NCBI GenBank assembly: GCA_910588225.1 | Contig: CAJUQT010000059.1 | Coordinates: 1-20,889, forward strand | From: an uncultured Acetatifactor sp. | GTDB lineage: Bacteria; Bacillota; Clostridia; Lachnospirales; Lachnospiraceae | Direction: 5' to 3' | DNA: 20,889 bases | In this document: piece by piece, positions 1-6,608 of the stretch | Numbering within the stretch: position 1 is the first letter of the stretch | Layout: each line of letters starts with the position of its first letter | Made by a program: the position numbers and the translations under genes | Notes under the pieces: model-generated | The model's database searches: none | Told to the model about the DNA's origin: nothing | Seen by the model: the letters and a program-made list of their open reading frames with translations, nothing else

Positions 1-3
1 AAT

Positions 4-45
4 ACCCCGGAGGGGTTAAAGTTAGACCCCCATTTGAAATGGGGG
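4..45 (-). terminator. Two adjacent inverted repeats downstream of the minus-strand PocR-like gene
   Basis: CCCCCATTTGAAATGGGGG (27-45) is a perfect 9-bp inverted repeat around one base. It begins 3 nt beyond the minus-strand stop codon (49-51). A second, shorter hairpin (ACCCC-GGA-GGGGT, 4-16) follows. The position fits a terminator for the minus-strand gene, but the run after the first stem on that strand (TCTAACTTT) is only moderately T-rich. The larger repeat could instead be a bidirectional terminator or a binding palindrome. Seen directly as repeats; the terminator role is inference. Confidence 0.45.
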
Positions 46-48
46 TTG

Positions 49-354
49 CTAATTAAACGTGGCCATAACATTGTCATTCATAACAGGAATGACGGCATCT
101 GTCAGTCCGGCTGCCTGGCAGAAACGAACACAGGGGGTAAACGCCTGGTATGCCGTTTCGGAAGACTGATCGTCAGAACAGACAGGTACTTCTTCCAGCA
201 GGTCCCGGCATACACCACATTCTCTGCTTCGAAACAGGTATTTTCCGTTTTCATCGCGGATACAGATACCCACACCCAGAGCGGCGGACAGAGATTCCAA
301 CAGGCCCTGGAGGGCATTGATATCAAATATGTCGGAAAATTTGGATGTTCCCAT
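49..354 (-). CDS. Short PocR-type sensory-domain protein, apparently C-terminally clipped
   Basis: A 101-residue protein read from ATG at 354. This start is preferred over the GTG at 360 because AGAGGT lies about 8 nt upstream of the ATG but only 3 nt from the GTG. The opening (FSDIFDINALQGLLESLSAA...GVGICIRDENGKYL), a central cysteine cluster (C-x2-C, then C and C-x3-C) and GLTDAVIPVMNDNVMA match the usual order of a PocR ligand-binding domain. That domain normally continues into another beta strand and a GQ motif, which the stop codon removes here. There is no DNA-binding, GGDEF or MCP domain after it. It could be a small stand-alone sensor or the remnant of a longer regulator. It has its own sigma-A-like promoter and is divergent from the chemotaxis-like cluster. 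Family assignment is by recalled motif pattern. Confidence 0.55.
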   Translation of the reverse strand: MGTSKFSDIFDINALQGLLESLSAALGVGICIRDENGKYLFRSRECGVCRDLLEEVPVCSDDQSSETAYQAFTPCVRFCQAAGLTDAVIPVMNDNVMATFN

Positions 355-403
355 AAGCACTTACCTCTTTTGCGCCAGAGCTTCCTCTGTTTATATCGTT
401 TTT

Positions 404-432
404 ATTATACTGCGTCCAGGTCCAAAAATCAA
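404..432 (-). promoter_or_regulatory. Sigma-A-like promoter of the minus-strand PocR-like gene
   Basis: On the minus strand TTGATT (432-427) is followed after 17 bp by a perfect TATAAT (409-404). This is about 50 bp upstream of the ATG at 354. Spacing and both boxes fit sigma-A. It faces away from the promoter at 524-552. Confidence 0.65.
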
Positions 433-523
433 TCCTTTCTGCCGATGAAGTGGAATGTGTGTGAAGACTGAATGGACAGGCCTCTTTTGGCATAAATAGG
501 GACTAATTTCTAATCGAAGTGAA

Positions 524-552
524 TTGACAATTTATACGGAAGGTGGTATCAT
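524..552 (+). promoter_or_regulatory. Sigma-A-like promoter of the chemotaxis/c-di-GMP cluster
   Basis: A perfect TTGACA (524-529) is followed after exactly 17 bp by TATCAT (547-552). This lies about 40 bp before the first start codon of the cluster. No sigma-28/FliA-type motility promoter was noticed. That is at least compatible with expression under vegetative control rather than with flagellar late genes. Confidence 0.75.
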
Positions 553-590
553 AACTGAGGGATTAAATCACGAAGATTAATGGTGGTGAA

Positions 591-1682
591 ATGGATAAAC
601 AGCAGATATTAATTGTCGATGACGAAGAAATCAATCGCGCGATTTTAATGGAGATGTTCGCAGACAGCCGGGATGAGTATGATTTGCTGGAGGCAGATAA
701 TGGTCGTGATGCGGTTAAGCAGATTGAGGATAACAGTAATATTGTTCTGATATTATTAGATGTGGTAATGCCGATCCTGAACGGATTCAAGGTGTTGGAG
801 TATATGCAGGAACAGGGGCTGCTGAAGGAAATTCCGGTAATCATGATTACCGGAGAGACCATCGAGGACAGCGAGGGAAAGGCATATGCGTTTGGTGTGG
901 CGGATGTTATACATAAACCTTTTTATTCTCATATTGTCAAACGCAGAAGCAAGAATATCATAGAGCTGTATCAGAATAAGCGCAATATGGAAGCCCGCCT
1001 GAAAGAGCAGGAGATGGAAATCAGGGCGCAGGAGAAGGAAATTCGGGAAACCAATGAATTCATGATTGATGCGCTCAGCTCTGTAGTGGAATCCAGAAGT
1101 GCTGAAACTGGGGAACATACCAAACGAATTAAGTACTATACACGGATTATGGCGAAATGCCTTATGGAACATTTTCCCAGATATGGGCTGACAAGTGCGA
1201 GAGTAGATGCCATATCCAGAGCTTCTGTGATGCATGACATCGGTAAAATCGGTATTTCGGATGCTGTCCTGCTGAAACCCGGGCGGCTGACAAATGAAGA
1301 ATTTGAAGTGATGAAGACGCATACTATTATTGGCTGCGAGCTTCTGGAGAAGCTGTACAGAGACCGAACAAGTGAATTTTATGGTTATTGTTATGACATT
1401 TGCCGTCATCACCATGAGCGCTGGGATGGCAGAGGGTATCCCGACCATCTGGTGGGAGACGATATTCCGATCAGTGCACAGATTGTTGCCGTTGCGGATG
1501 TGTATGACGCGCTGGTAAGTCCGAGGGTCTATAAAGATCCGTTCAGTAAGGAAAAAGCATTTGAGATGATAATGAACGGTGAGTGCGGTCAGTTCTCGTC
1601 AGACATTTTAAAATGTTTTGAACTTGCCAGAGAAGACTTCTTTAATATTATGGAAGTAATCGAGAGTTTTGAGTTTTCATGA
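591..1682 (+). CDS. Response regulator with HD-GYP domain (cyclic di-GMP phosphodiesterase type)
   Basis: A 363-residue soluble protein. Residues 1-120 form a CheY-like receiver: acidic pocket DDEE at 10-13, phosphoacceptor Asp57 in LLDVVMP, and Lys109 in HKPF. A charged helix (about 125-160) links to an HD-GYP domain (about 160-355). That domain carries ETGEH (172-176), HD at 215-216 in MHDIGK, THTIIG near 244, HHHERWDGRGYP (273-284) and ADVYDAL (302-308). All expected metal ligands appear present, so hydrolysis of c-di-GMP is plausible and would be controlled by phosphorylation. The start is ATG at 591 after GGTGGTG, a weak ribosome site. It is the first gene after the promoter at 524-552 and is separated from the next gene by an intrinsic terminator. 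Confidence 0.93.
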   Translation: MDKQQILIVDDEEINRAILMEMFADSRDEYDLLEADNGRDAVKQIEDNSNIVLILLDVVMPILNGFKVLEYMQEQGLLKEIPVIMITGETIEDSEGKAYAFGVADVIHKPFYSHIVKRRSKNIIELYQNKRNMEARLKEQEMEIRAQEKEIRETNEFMIDALSSVVESRSAETGEHTKRIKYYTRIMAKCLMEHFPRYGLTSARVDAISRASVMHDIGKIGISDAVLLKPGRLTNEEFEVMKTHTIIGCELLEKLYRDRTSEFYGYCYDICRHHHERWDGRGYPDHLVGDDIPISAQIVAVADVYDALVSPRVYKDPFSKEKAFEMIMNGECGQFSSDILKCFELAREDFFNIMEVIESFEFS

Positions 1683-1690
1683 TATGAGCA

Positions 1691-1728
1691 GGCAGCAAAG
1701 GAGTAAAAATGGTTTGCTGCCTTTTCTT
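1691..1728 (+). terminator. Intrinsic terminator inside the cluster, after the first gene
   Basis: GGCAGCAAA (1691-1699) and TTTGCTGCC (1713-1721) form a perfect 9-bp stem around a 13-nt loop. It is followed by TTTTCTT. It lies 9 bp after the stop of the REC-HD-GYP gene and 36 bp before the next start. It should reduce transcription into the following nine genes unless there is read-through, antitermination or another promoter. Confidence 0.75.
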
Positions 1729-1763
1729 ATTCTGAGGTAACATGTTATCTGCGGAGGATTTGT

Positions 1764-3200
1764 ATGGGTGAAGTGTGTGAATTTCCCGTGGAAGATGCGC
1801 TGGAGATGATCTTTATATTCAGTGCGGCGGGAAGAATTTCATATGCGAATGGCGCCGCAAGAAAAAAGCTGGGGTATGAAGAGCAGACCAGGGGAAATGG
1901 GCTGGCCGGCAGGCACATGGAAGAGATATTTCCCAATACCTTCAGAGCTTCCAGGGACGGATTTGAGACGCGCTGCCTTTTTGGGGAGGAGACACAGCAC
2001 CTTGTGGCATATCGGCGGAATCTCACCTGTTTTCCGGTGGAAGCAAAGCTGCTAAGTACCGGTTCCGGGGACTATATCTGTATGGCGAACGATATACTGG
2101 AAAGAGAGCACCTGGGCAGGGAAATCGAGCAGGTTCGAGAGGAAGCACAGCAGGCTGCAAAAGTCAAAGCAGAGTTTGTGGCAAACGTGACACATGAACT
2201 GAGGACTCCGGTAAACGGGATTCTGGGAAATGTGCGGGAGCTGCTGGGGGAGGTAAAAGAGCCGCACACAATGAAGGCCCTGCGCCTGATAGAACGATGC
2301 TGCGGAGACATGAATAAGATTATTGATAATGTTCTGGATTTCTCGAAGCTGGACGCAGGGAAATTTACGTTGGAACCCCGCAGGTTTCACGTTCGAAATA
2401 TGCTGAATTATGTAAAGGAACAGCATATTGGCAGGATTACTGAGAAGGGACTTGATTTTTTTATGACAGTTTCACCGCAGGTCCCGGAATATATTATAGG
2501 GGATGAACTGCGGATTGTTCAGATTCTAAATAATCTTCTGTCCAATGCACTGAAGTTCACTTCAGTGGGTAAGATTACGCTTCAGGCTTTAAAGACGGTA
2601 AGGGTGGATGACAAGACGGAACTGTTCTTTATCGTGTCGGATACGGGAATCGGAATCGCCGAGGAAGATAGAGATAAGCTGTTCCGAAGCTTTTCTCAGG
2701 TGGATGCGTCTATATCCCGAAAGTATGGCGGCACGGGCCTCGGCCTGAATATCTGCAGGCAGCTGGTGGAGCTGATGGGCGGCAGCATTGAGGTGGAGAG
2801 CCGCAGCGGCAGAGGAAGTGTTTTCTCTTTTTCCATATGGGTTGGTGCCTGTGAGGAAGAAGCGGATTCCCGGATTTCAGATGACAGGGTGACGGCTTAT
2901 CAGTTTACAGCCGGACAGGAGGAAAACAGCGGGACCGAATCAGATGATACGAAGATTTACGGGACGGATAAGAATCGGGAGGCAATCGGGAGAAATCTGT
3001 CGAAACTGATTCTCTGCGTAGAGATGGAGAACTGGGAGAAGGCGGAGATGTTCATGGAGACGGTGAGACAGCTGACAGAAGAAGCATCGCCGGAGATAAA
3101 GCGTATGGCCCTGAAACTGAAAATGGCCATTCAAAAGGAAAACTATGAAAGAGTAATTACGGAATATGATAAGCTGATGACCGGCTTCCAACTGAGTTGA
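1764..3200 (+). CDS. Cytoplasmic PAS-domain sensor histidine kinase with extra C-terminal helical tail
   Basis: A 478-residue protein with no membrane segment. Residues about 8-112 look like a PAS fold (FIFSAAGRISYANGAARKKLGY). A short coiled coil (115-135) leads to the HisKA box FVANVTHELRTPVNG, with phospho-His144. The catalytic domain carries the N box (NNLLSNALKF, 256-265), G1 DTGIGI (293-298) and G2 GGTGLGL (322-328). After about residue 362 comes a low-complexity acidic linker, then about 75 residues of predicted helix (EAIGRNLSKL... to the end). Similar tails usually follow a receiver in hybrid kinases, but no receiver is present here and I see no Hpt-type histidine in the tail. GCGGAGGATTTGT gives a strong ribosome site for the ATG at 1764. 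Likely partners are the receivers and the Hpt protein of the same cluster; this is inference. Confidence 0.92.
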   Translation: MGEVCEFPVEDALEMIFIFSAAGRISYANGAARKKLGYEEQTRGNGLAGRHMEEIFPNTFRASRDGFETRCLFGEETQHLVAYRRNLTCFPVEAKLLSTGSGDYICMANDILEREHLGREIEQVREEAQQAAKVKAEFVANVTHELRTPVNGILGNVRELLGEVKEPHTMKALRLIERCCGDMNKIIDNVLDFSKLDAGKFTLEPRRFHVRNMLNYVKEQHIGRITEKGLDFFMTVSPQVPEYIIGDELRIVQILNNLLSNALKFTSVGKITLQALKTVRVDDKTELFFIVSDTGIGIAEEDRDKLFRSFSQVDASISRKYGGTGLGLNICRQLVELMGGSIEVESRSGRGSVFSFSIWVGACEEEADSRISDDRVTAYQFTAGQEENSGTESDDTKIYGTDKNREAIGRNLSKLILCVEMENWEKAEMFMETVRQLTEEASPEIKRMALKLKMAIQKENYERVITEYDKLMTGFQLS

Positions 3201-3231
3201 AGGCAGTTCGCGGCCGGAGAGAGGGGCATAA

Positions 3232-4284
3232 ATGAGTTACGGAGAAAGGACGGCGGAGATACTCATTGTGGATGACTGGGAGACCAATAGACAGGTTCTG
3301 GAACAGATTATCCGCGGCATAGGTGCTCGTCCTGTTCTGGCAGAAAGCGCAGAGGCTGCATTGAGAAAAATCAGAGTATCCCGGCCGCAGCTGATTCTGA
3401 CAGATATCTCTATGCCGGGAATGGACGGCTATGAGCTATGTAAAATTCTGAAGGCGGACAAAAAGACAAAAAATATTCCGGTTATCTTTATTTCAGCATA
3501 TGATAATCCGAAAGATGTAATAGAAGGACTTACGCTGGGCGGGGCAGACTATATCACGAAGCCTTTTATCCCGGAGGTGGTGCAGGCACGTGTGGGTATC
3601 CAGCTTCGCCTGTATGCGGCTCATTGGGAGTTACAGGAAATGAACAGACGCCTTCAGACTTCCGTGGCCGAGCTGCTGAAGCAGATTGAGCAGGAGAAAA
3701 AAGATGTGCTGTATGCACTGGCAGGAATTGCGGCAAGAAATTCCTGCTACAAAAAGGAACATATCGACAGACTCAGCCAGAACTGCAGGATACTGGCACA
3801 GGGGATGCAGCTTTCACCTCTGTTTGAAGATAAGATTTCAGATGCCTATATTGATACCATAGAGCTGGCGGCGCCTTTGTGTGATATTGGAAATATCGGG
3901 ATTCCGCTGGAACTGCTTCGCAGACAGACAGCTCTCAGCGATGAGGAAATGGCCATTGTACAGACGCACACGATAATAGGCGCAAATCTTTTGGAAGATT
4001 TGCATGTAGGGAAGGATTATAATGACTTTATCAACACGGCGGCAGACGTTGCCCGCTATCATCATGAAAACTGGGATGGAAGCGGATATCCGGAGGGACT
4101 GAAGAAAGAGGAGATTCCTCTTGCGGCACAGATTGTGTCCATTGTGGAAGTATACTGCGCGTTGACTGATAAGAAAAATTACGGCAGGGAGGAAGCTTTT
4201 GAGATTATGAGCAGGGAGGCAGATATGAAGTTTAACCCTGAAATTTATAAAATATGCCGGAAAATTTCACGTCGGCTGCTTTAA
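3232..4284 (+). CDS. Response regulator with degenerate HD-GYP domain (probable pseudo-phosphodiesterase)
   Basis: A 350-residue paralogue of the first gene of the cluster. The receiver (1-125) is intact: DDWE at 14-17, Asp58 in LTDISMP, and Lys110. The HD-GYP-like domain (about 155-345) keeps THTIIG (245-250), HHENWDGSGYP (277-287) and the overall length. However, the expected HD motif reads LCDIGN, so His is Cys217 and the Lys after it is Asn221. The upstream Glu ligand position is Tyr173. The ADVYDAL position reads VEVYCAL (Glu306, Cys309). Loss of several metal ligands makes c-di-GMP hydrolysis unlikely. A role in binding c-di-GMP or a partner protein is possible. GAGAGGGG lies before the ATG. 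It follows the kinase by 31 bp. Confidence 0.9.
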   Translation: MSYGERTAEILIVDDWETNRQVLEQIIRGIGARPVLAESAEAALRKIRVSRPQLILTDISMPGMDGYELCKILKADKKTKNIPVIFISAYDNPKDVIEGLTLGGADYITKPFIPEVVQARVGIQLRLYAAHWELQEMNRRLQTSVAELLKQIEQEKKDVLYALAGIAARNSCYKKEHIDRLSQNCRILAQGMQLSPLFEDKISDAYIDTIELAAPLCDIGNIGIPLELLRRQTALSDEEMAIVQTHTIIGANLLEDLHVGKDYNDFINTAADVARYHHENWDGSGYPEGLKKEEIPLAAQIVSIVEVYCALTDKKNYGREEAFEIMSREADMKFNPEIYKICRKISRRLL

Positions 4285-4322
4285 AGAATATGGATTTATC
4301 GTACTGAAATGGAGCTATGGTT

Positions 4323-5129
4323 ATGATTAAAGAGGATGAGTTTATCAGAATCGCTTCTTATATGAAACAGCGTTATGGCATAGACCTGTATCAGAAAAAG
4401 GTCATTGTGAATGGACGGCTGGAAAATTATATCAAAAGAGGCGGCTGGCAGAATTTCAATGAATTCATGAATGCGGTGGAAAATGATAAGACGGGAAATC
4501 AGGAGAAGATGCTTGTAAATTTTCTGACCACCAATTATACGTATTTTATGCGTGAATTTGAACATTTTGATTTCTTTAAGAGTCAGGTGCTGCCCTGGCT
4601 GAAACAAAAAGAGGCGGCGAGAAAGGATCTGCGGATCTGGTGCGGTGCGGCATCCTCGGGAGAGGAACCATATATGATAGCCATGGTGCTGGCAGATTTC
4701 TTCGGCATGGAGAAGAAGGGATGGGATACAAAAGTTCTGGCCACAGATATTTCCACAAAAGAGCTGCAGAAAGCGCTGGCGGGAATCTACAGTGAGGAAC
4801 AGCTGAAAAGTGTTCCGCCACAGTGGAAAAAACGTTTTTTCAAGGCTGTTGCAGGTGGAACTAAGTATCAGGTGGTACCGGAACTGAAGCAGGAAGTGAT
4901 CTTCCGTCAGTTTAATCTGATGGACCCGTTTCCATTTAAAAAGAAAATGCATACTATATTTTTGCGCAATGTTATGATATATTTTGATGAGAAGACAAAG
5001 CGGGAGCTGGTACAGAAGGTATACGAGGCACTGGAGCCTGGAGGTTATCTGTTCATAGGAACGACAGAGACACTTGACAGGAACAGTACGCCGTTTCAGA
5101 TTATTCAGCCGTCGATTTTCAGAAAATAA
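4323..5129 (+). CDS. cheR: Chemotaxis protein methyltransferase CheR
   Basis: A SAM-dependent enzyme that methylates glutamates on chemoreceptors, opposing CheB. About 268 residues, the usual length. The helical N-terminal domain ends with MLVNFLTTNYTYFMRE. The SAM-binding core shows IWCGAASSGEEPY, the acidic ribose-binding LATDIS, and RNVMIYF followed by GGYLFIGTTETL. The ATG at 4323 is preferred to the in-frame ATG at 4317, because GGAG at 4311-4314 is 8 nt from the former and 2 nt from the latter. No C-terminal TPR or receptor-pentapeptide-binding extension is seen. It lies 17 bp before cheB, so the two adaptation enzymes are probably co-translated. Confidence 0.96.
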   Translation: MIKEDEFIRIASYMKQRYGIDLYQKKVIVNGRLENYIKRGGWQNFNEFMNAVENDKTGNQEKMLVNFLTTNYTYFMREFEHFDFFKSQVLPWLKQKEAARKDLRIWCGAASSGEEPYMIAMVLADFFGMEKKGWDTKVLATDISTKELQKALAGIYSEEQLKSVPPQWKKRFFKAVAGGTKYQVVPELKQEVIFRQFNLMDPFPFKKKMHTIFLRNVMIYFDEKTKRELVQKVYEALEPGGYLFIGTTETLDRNSTPFQIIQPSIFRK

Positions 5130-5146
5130 GGAAGGACTGGTGAATT

Positions 5147-6175
5147 ATGCTGCCGATTAAGGTATTAATCGTAGAGGATTCTATCGTGTTCAGGGAATTG
5201 CTCCTTCAGAATCTGAACAGAGATCCCGGGATACATGTAGTGGGAACGGCGAAAGACCCCTACGAGGCAAGGGATGCAATTCTGGCGTTGAAGCCGGATG
5301 TCATGACTTTGGATGTGGAATTGCCAAGGATGAACGGCATTGAGTTTTTGCGGAAGCTGATTCCACAGTATCCTCTTCCAGTAGTGGTAATCAGTTCTCT
5401 GAGTGATAAGGTTTTTGACGCGATGAATGCCGGAGCGGTGGATTTCGTGGCGAAACCGGCAGTATCCAACAGAAAGCAGCTGGAGGATTTTATTAAAAAC
5501 GAGCTGCTGGTGAAAATAAAAATAGCCTCCAGTGCCAGAATTGGCAATGTCAAAAGATCTATGGTGCAGGCGCAGCAGCAATACCAGTCGGTGGCGAGGG
5601 GCAATTTGATTGTAGCTATCGGGGCGTCCACAGGCGGTACGGAAGCGACTTCCACTGTGGTCAGGCAGTTTGGTACGGATATTCCCGGAATTGTCTGTGT
5701 ACAGCATATGCCGCCCGGTTTCACACAGATGTATGCAAAAAGGCTGAATGACGAATGCAGGATTCAGGTGAAGGAAGCGGAGACAGGTGACAGGGTTCTG
5801 CCGGGACATATGTTGATTGCTCCCGGAGGCGACAGGCATATGCACCTGGTTAAAGTAGGCAGTAATTATCAGGTGGAAGTCAAGCCGGGACCAAAAGTGA
5901 ACGGACACTGTCCTTCGGTGGATGTATTGTTTGACTCTGTTGCCAGGACAGCAGGTTCCGATGCGTTGGGAATCATTCTCACCGGAATGGGCGGAGACGG
6001 CGCCAAAGGATTGCTGGCTATGCGCAAGGCCGGTGCCAGGACTATCGGCCAGGACGAATCCACTTGTGTGGTTTATGGAATGCCCAAGGTTGCTTATGAG
6101 CTGGGGGCGGTACAATATCAGGAAAAATTGACTGATATCGCCGGAAGGACATATGCTTTATTAAATAAAATGTAA
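5147..6175 (+). CDS. cheB: Chemotaxis response regulator protein-glutamate methylesterase CheB
   Basis: A 342-residue, full-length CheB. The receiver domain spans 1-125, with Glu10-Asp11, phosphoacceptor Asp56 in TLDVELP, and Lys103 in VAKPA. The linker is 125-152. The C-terminal esterase/deamidase domain has Ser161 in AIGASTGG, His187 in CVQHMPPGFT and Asp284 in ILTGMGGDG, which form the catalytic triad. It removes methyl groups from, and deamidates, receptor side chains after phosphorylation by CheA. A GGAAGGA ribosome site precedes the ATG. The gene lies between cheR and a CheY-like gene with very short gaps. Confidence 0.97.
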   Translation: MLPIKVLIVEDSIVFRELLLQNLNRDPGIHVVGTAKDPYEARDAILALKPDVMTLDVELPRMNGIEFLRKLIPQYPLPVVVISSLSDKVFDAMNAGAVDFVAKPAVSNRKQLEDFIKNELLVKIKIASSARIGNVKRSMVQAQQQYQSVARGNLIVAIGASTGGTEATSTVVRQFGTDIPGIVCVQHMPPGFTQMYAKRLNDECRIQVKEAETGDRVLPGHMLIAPGGDRHMHLVKVGSNYQVEVKPGPKVNGHCPSVDVLFDSVARTAGSDALGIILTGMGGDGAKGLLAMRKAGARTIGQDESTCVVYGMPKVAYELGAVQYQEKLTDIAGRTYALLNKM

Positions 6176-6187
6176 AGGAGAAGGAGA

Positions 6188-6580
6188 ATGAAAATTCTAT
6201 TGGCGGAGGATGATTTCGCGACAAGAAAATTTATGGCCAGCTTTCTCTCAAAGTACGGTGAGTGTGACATTACTGTGGACGGGATGGAAGCGGTGGACGC
6301 ATTCATGATGGCTTTGGAGGACGGAGAACCGTATGATCTGGTATGTCTTGATATTATGATGCCGGTTATGGACGGTTATCAGGCACTGATGGGAATCCGC
6401 AATCTGGAAAAGCAGAGGAATGTTCCGGAAGATAAAGCGGTAAAGGTGATTATGACCACGGCACTGAATGAAGAAAAGAATGTAAAGATGGCGTTTGACC
6501 TGGGCTGCACCATATATTCCGGTAAGCCCATAGATCAGGAAAGATTTGAGCAGGCAATGAAAAAGCTCAATTTGATTTAA
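6188..6580 (+). CDS. Single-domain CheY-like response regulator
   Basis: 130 residues comprising a receiver only. Acidic residues Glu7-Asp8-Asp9, phosphoacceptor Asp55 in CLDIMMPVMDG, Thr90-Thr91 after IM, and Lys113 in SGKPI are all present. No output domain follows, so it works by protein contact or as a phosphate sink. It may not be a motor-binding CheY; the motor-binding surface cannot be judged here. A strong AAAGGAGAAGGAG site lies right before the ATG. It sits between cheB and cheA with 12- and 28-bp gaps, so CheA is its natural phosphodonor. Confidence 0.93.
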   Translation: MKILLAEDDFATRKFMASFLSKYGECDITVDGMEAVDAFMMALEDGEPYDLVCLDIMMPVMDGYQALMGIRNLEKQRNVPEDKAVKVIMTTALNEEKNVKMAFDLGCTIYSGKPIDQERFEQAMKKLNLI

Positions 6581-6608
6581 CTGGAATAAATGCGGAAAGG
6601 AGAACTAT

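Noticed and set aside
34..471. Plus-strand 145-codon open frame across the PocR-like gene
   Set aside because: It is antisense to the better-supported minus-strand gene, has no ribosome site, and overlaps both that gene's promoter and a hairpin.
5165..6115. Long minus-strand open frames opposite cheB, guaA (19933-20814), the cheR gene (4296-4952) and glgX
   Set aside because: They are shadows of strongly supported genes, with no ribosome sites and low-plausibility protein composition.
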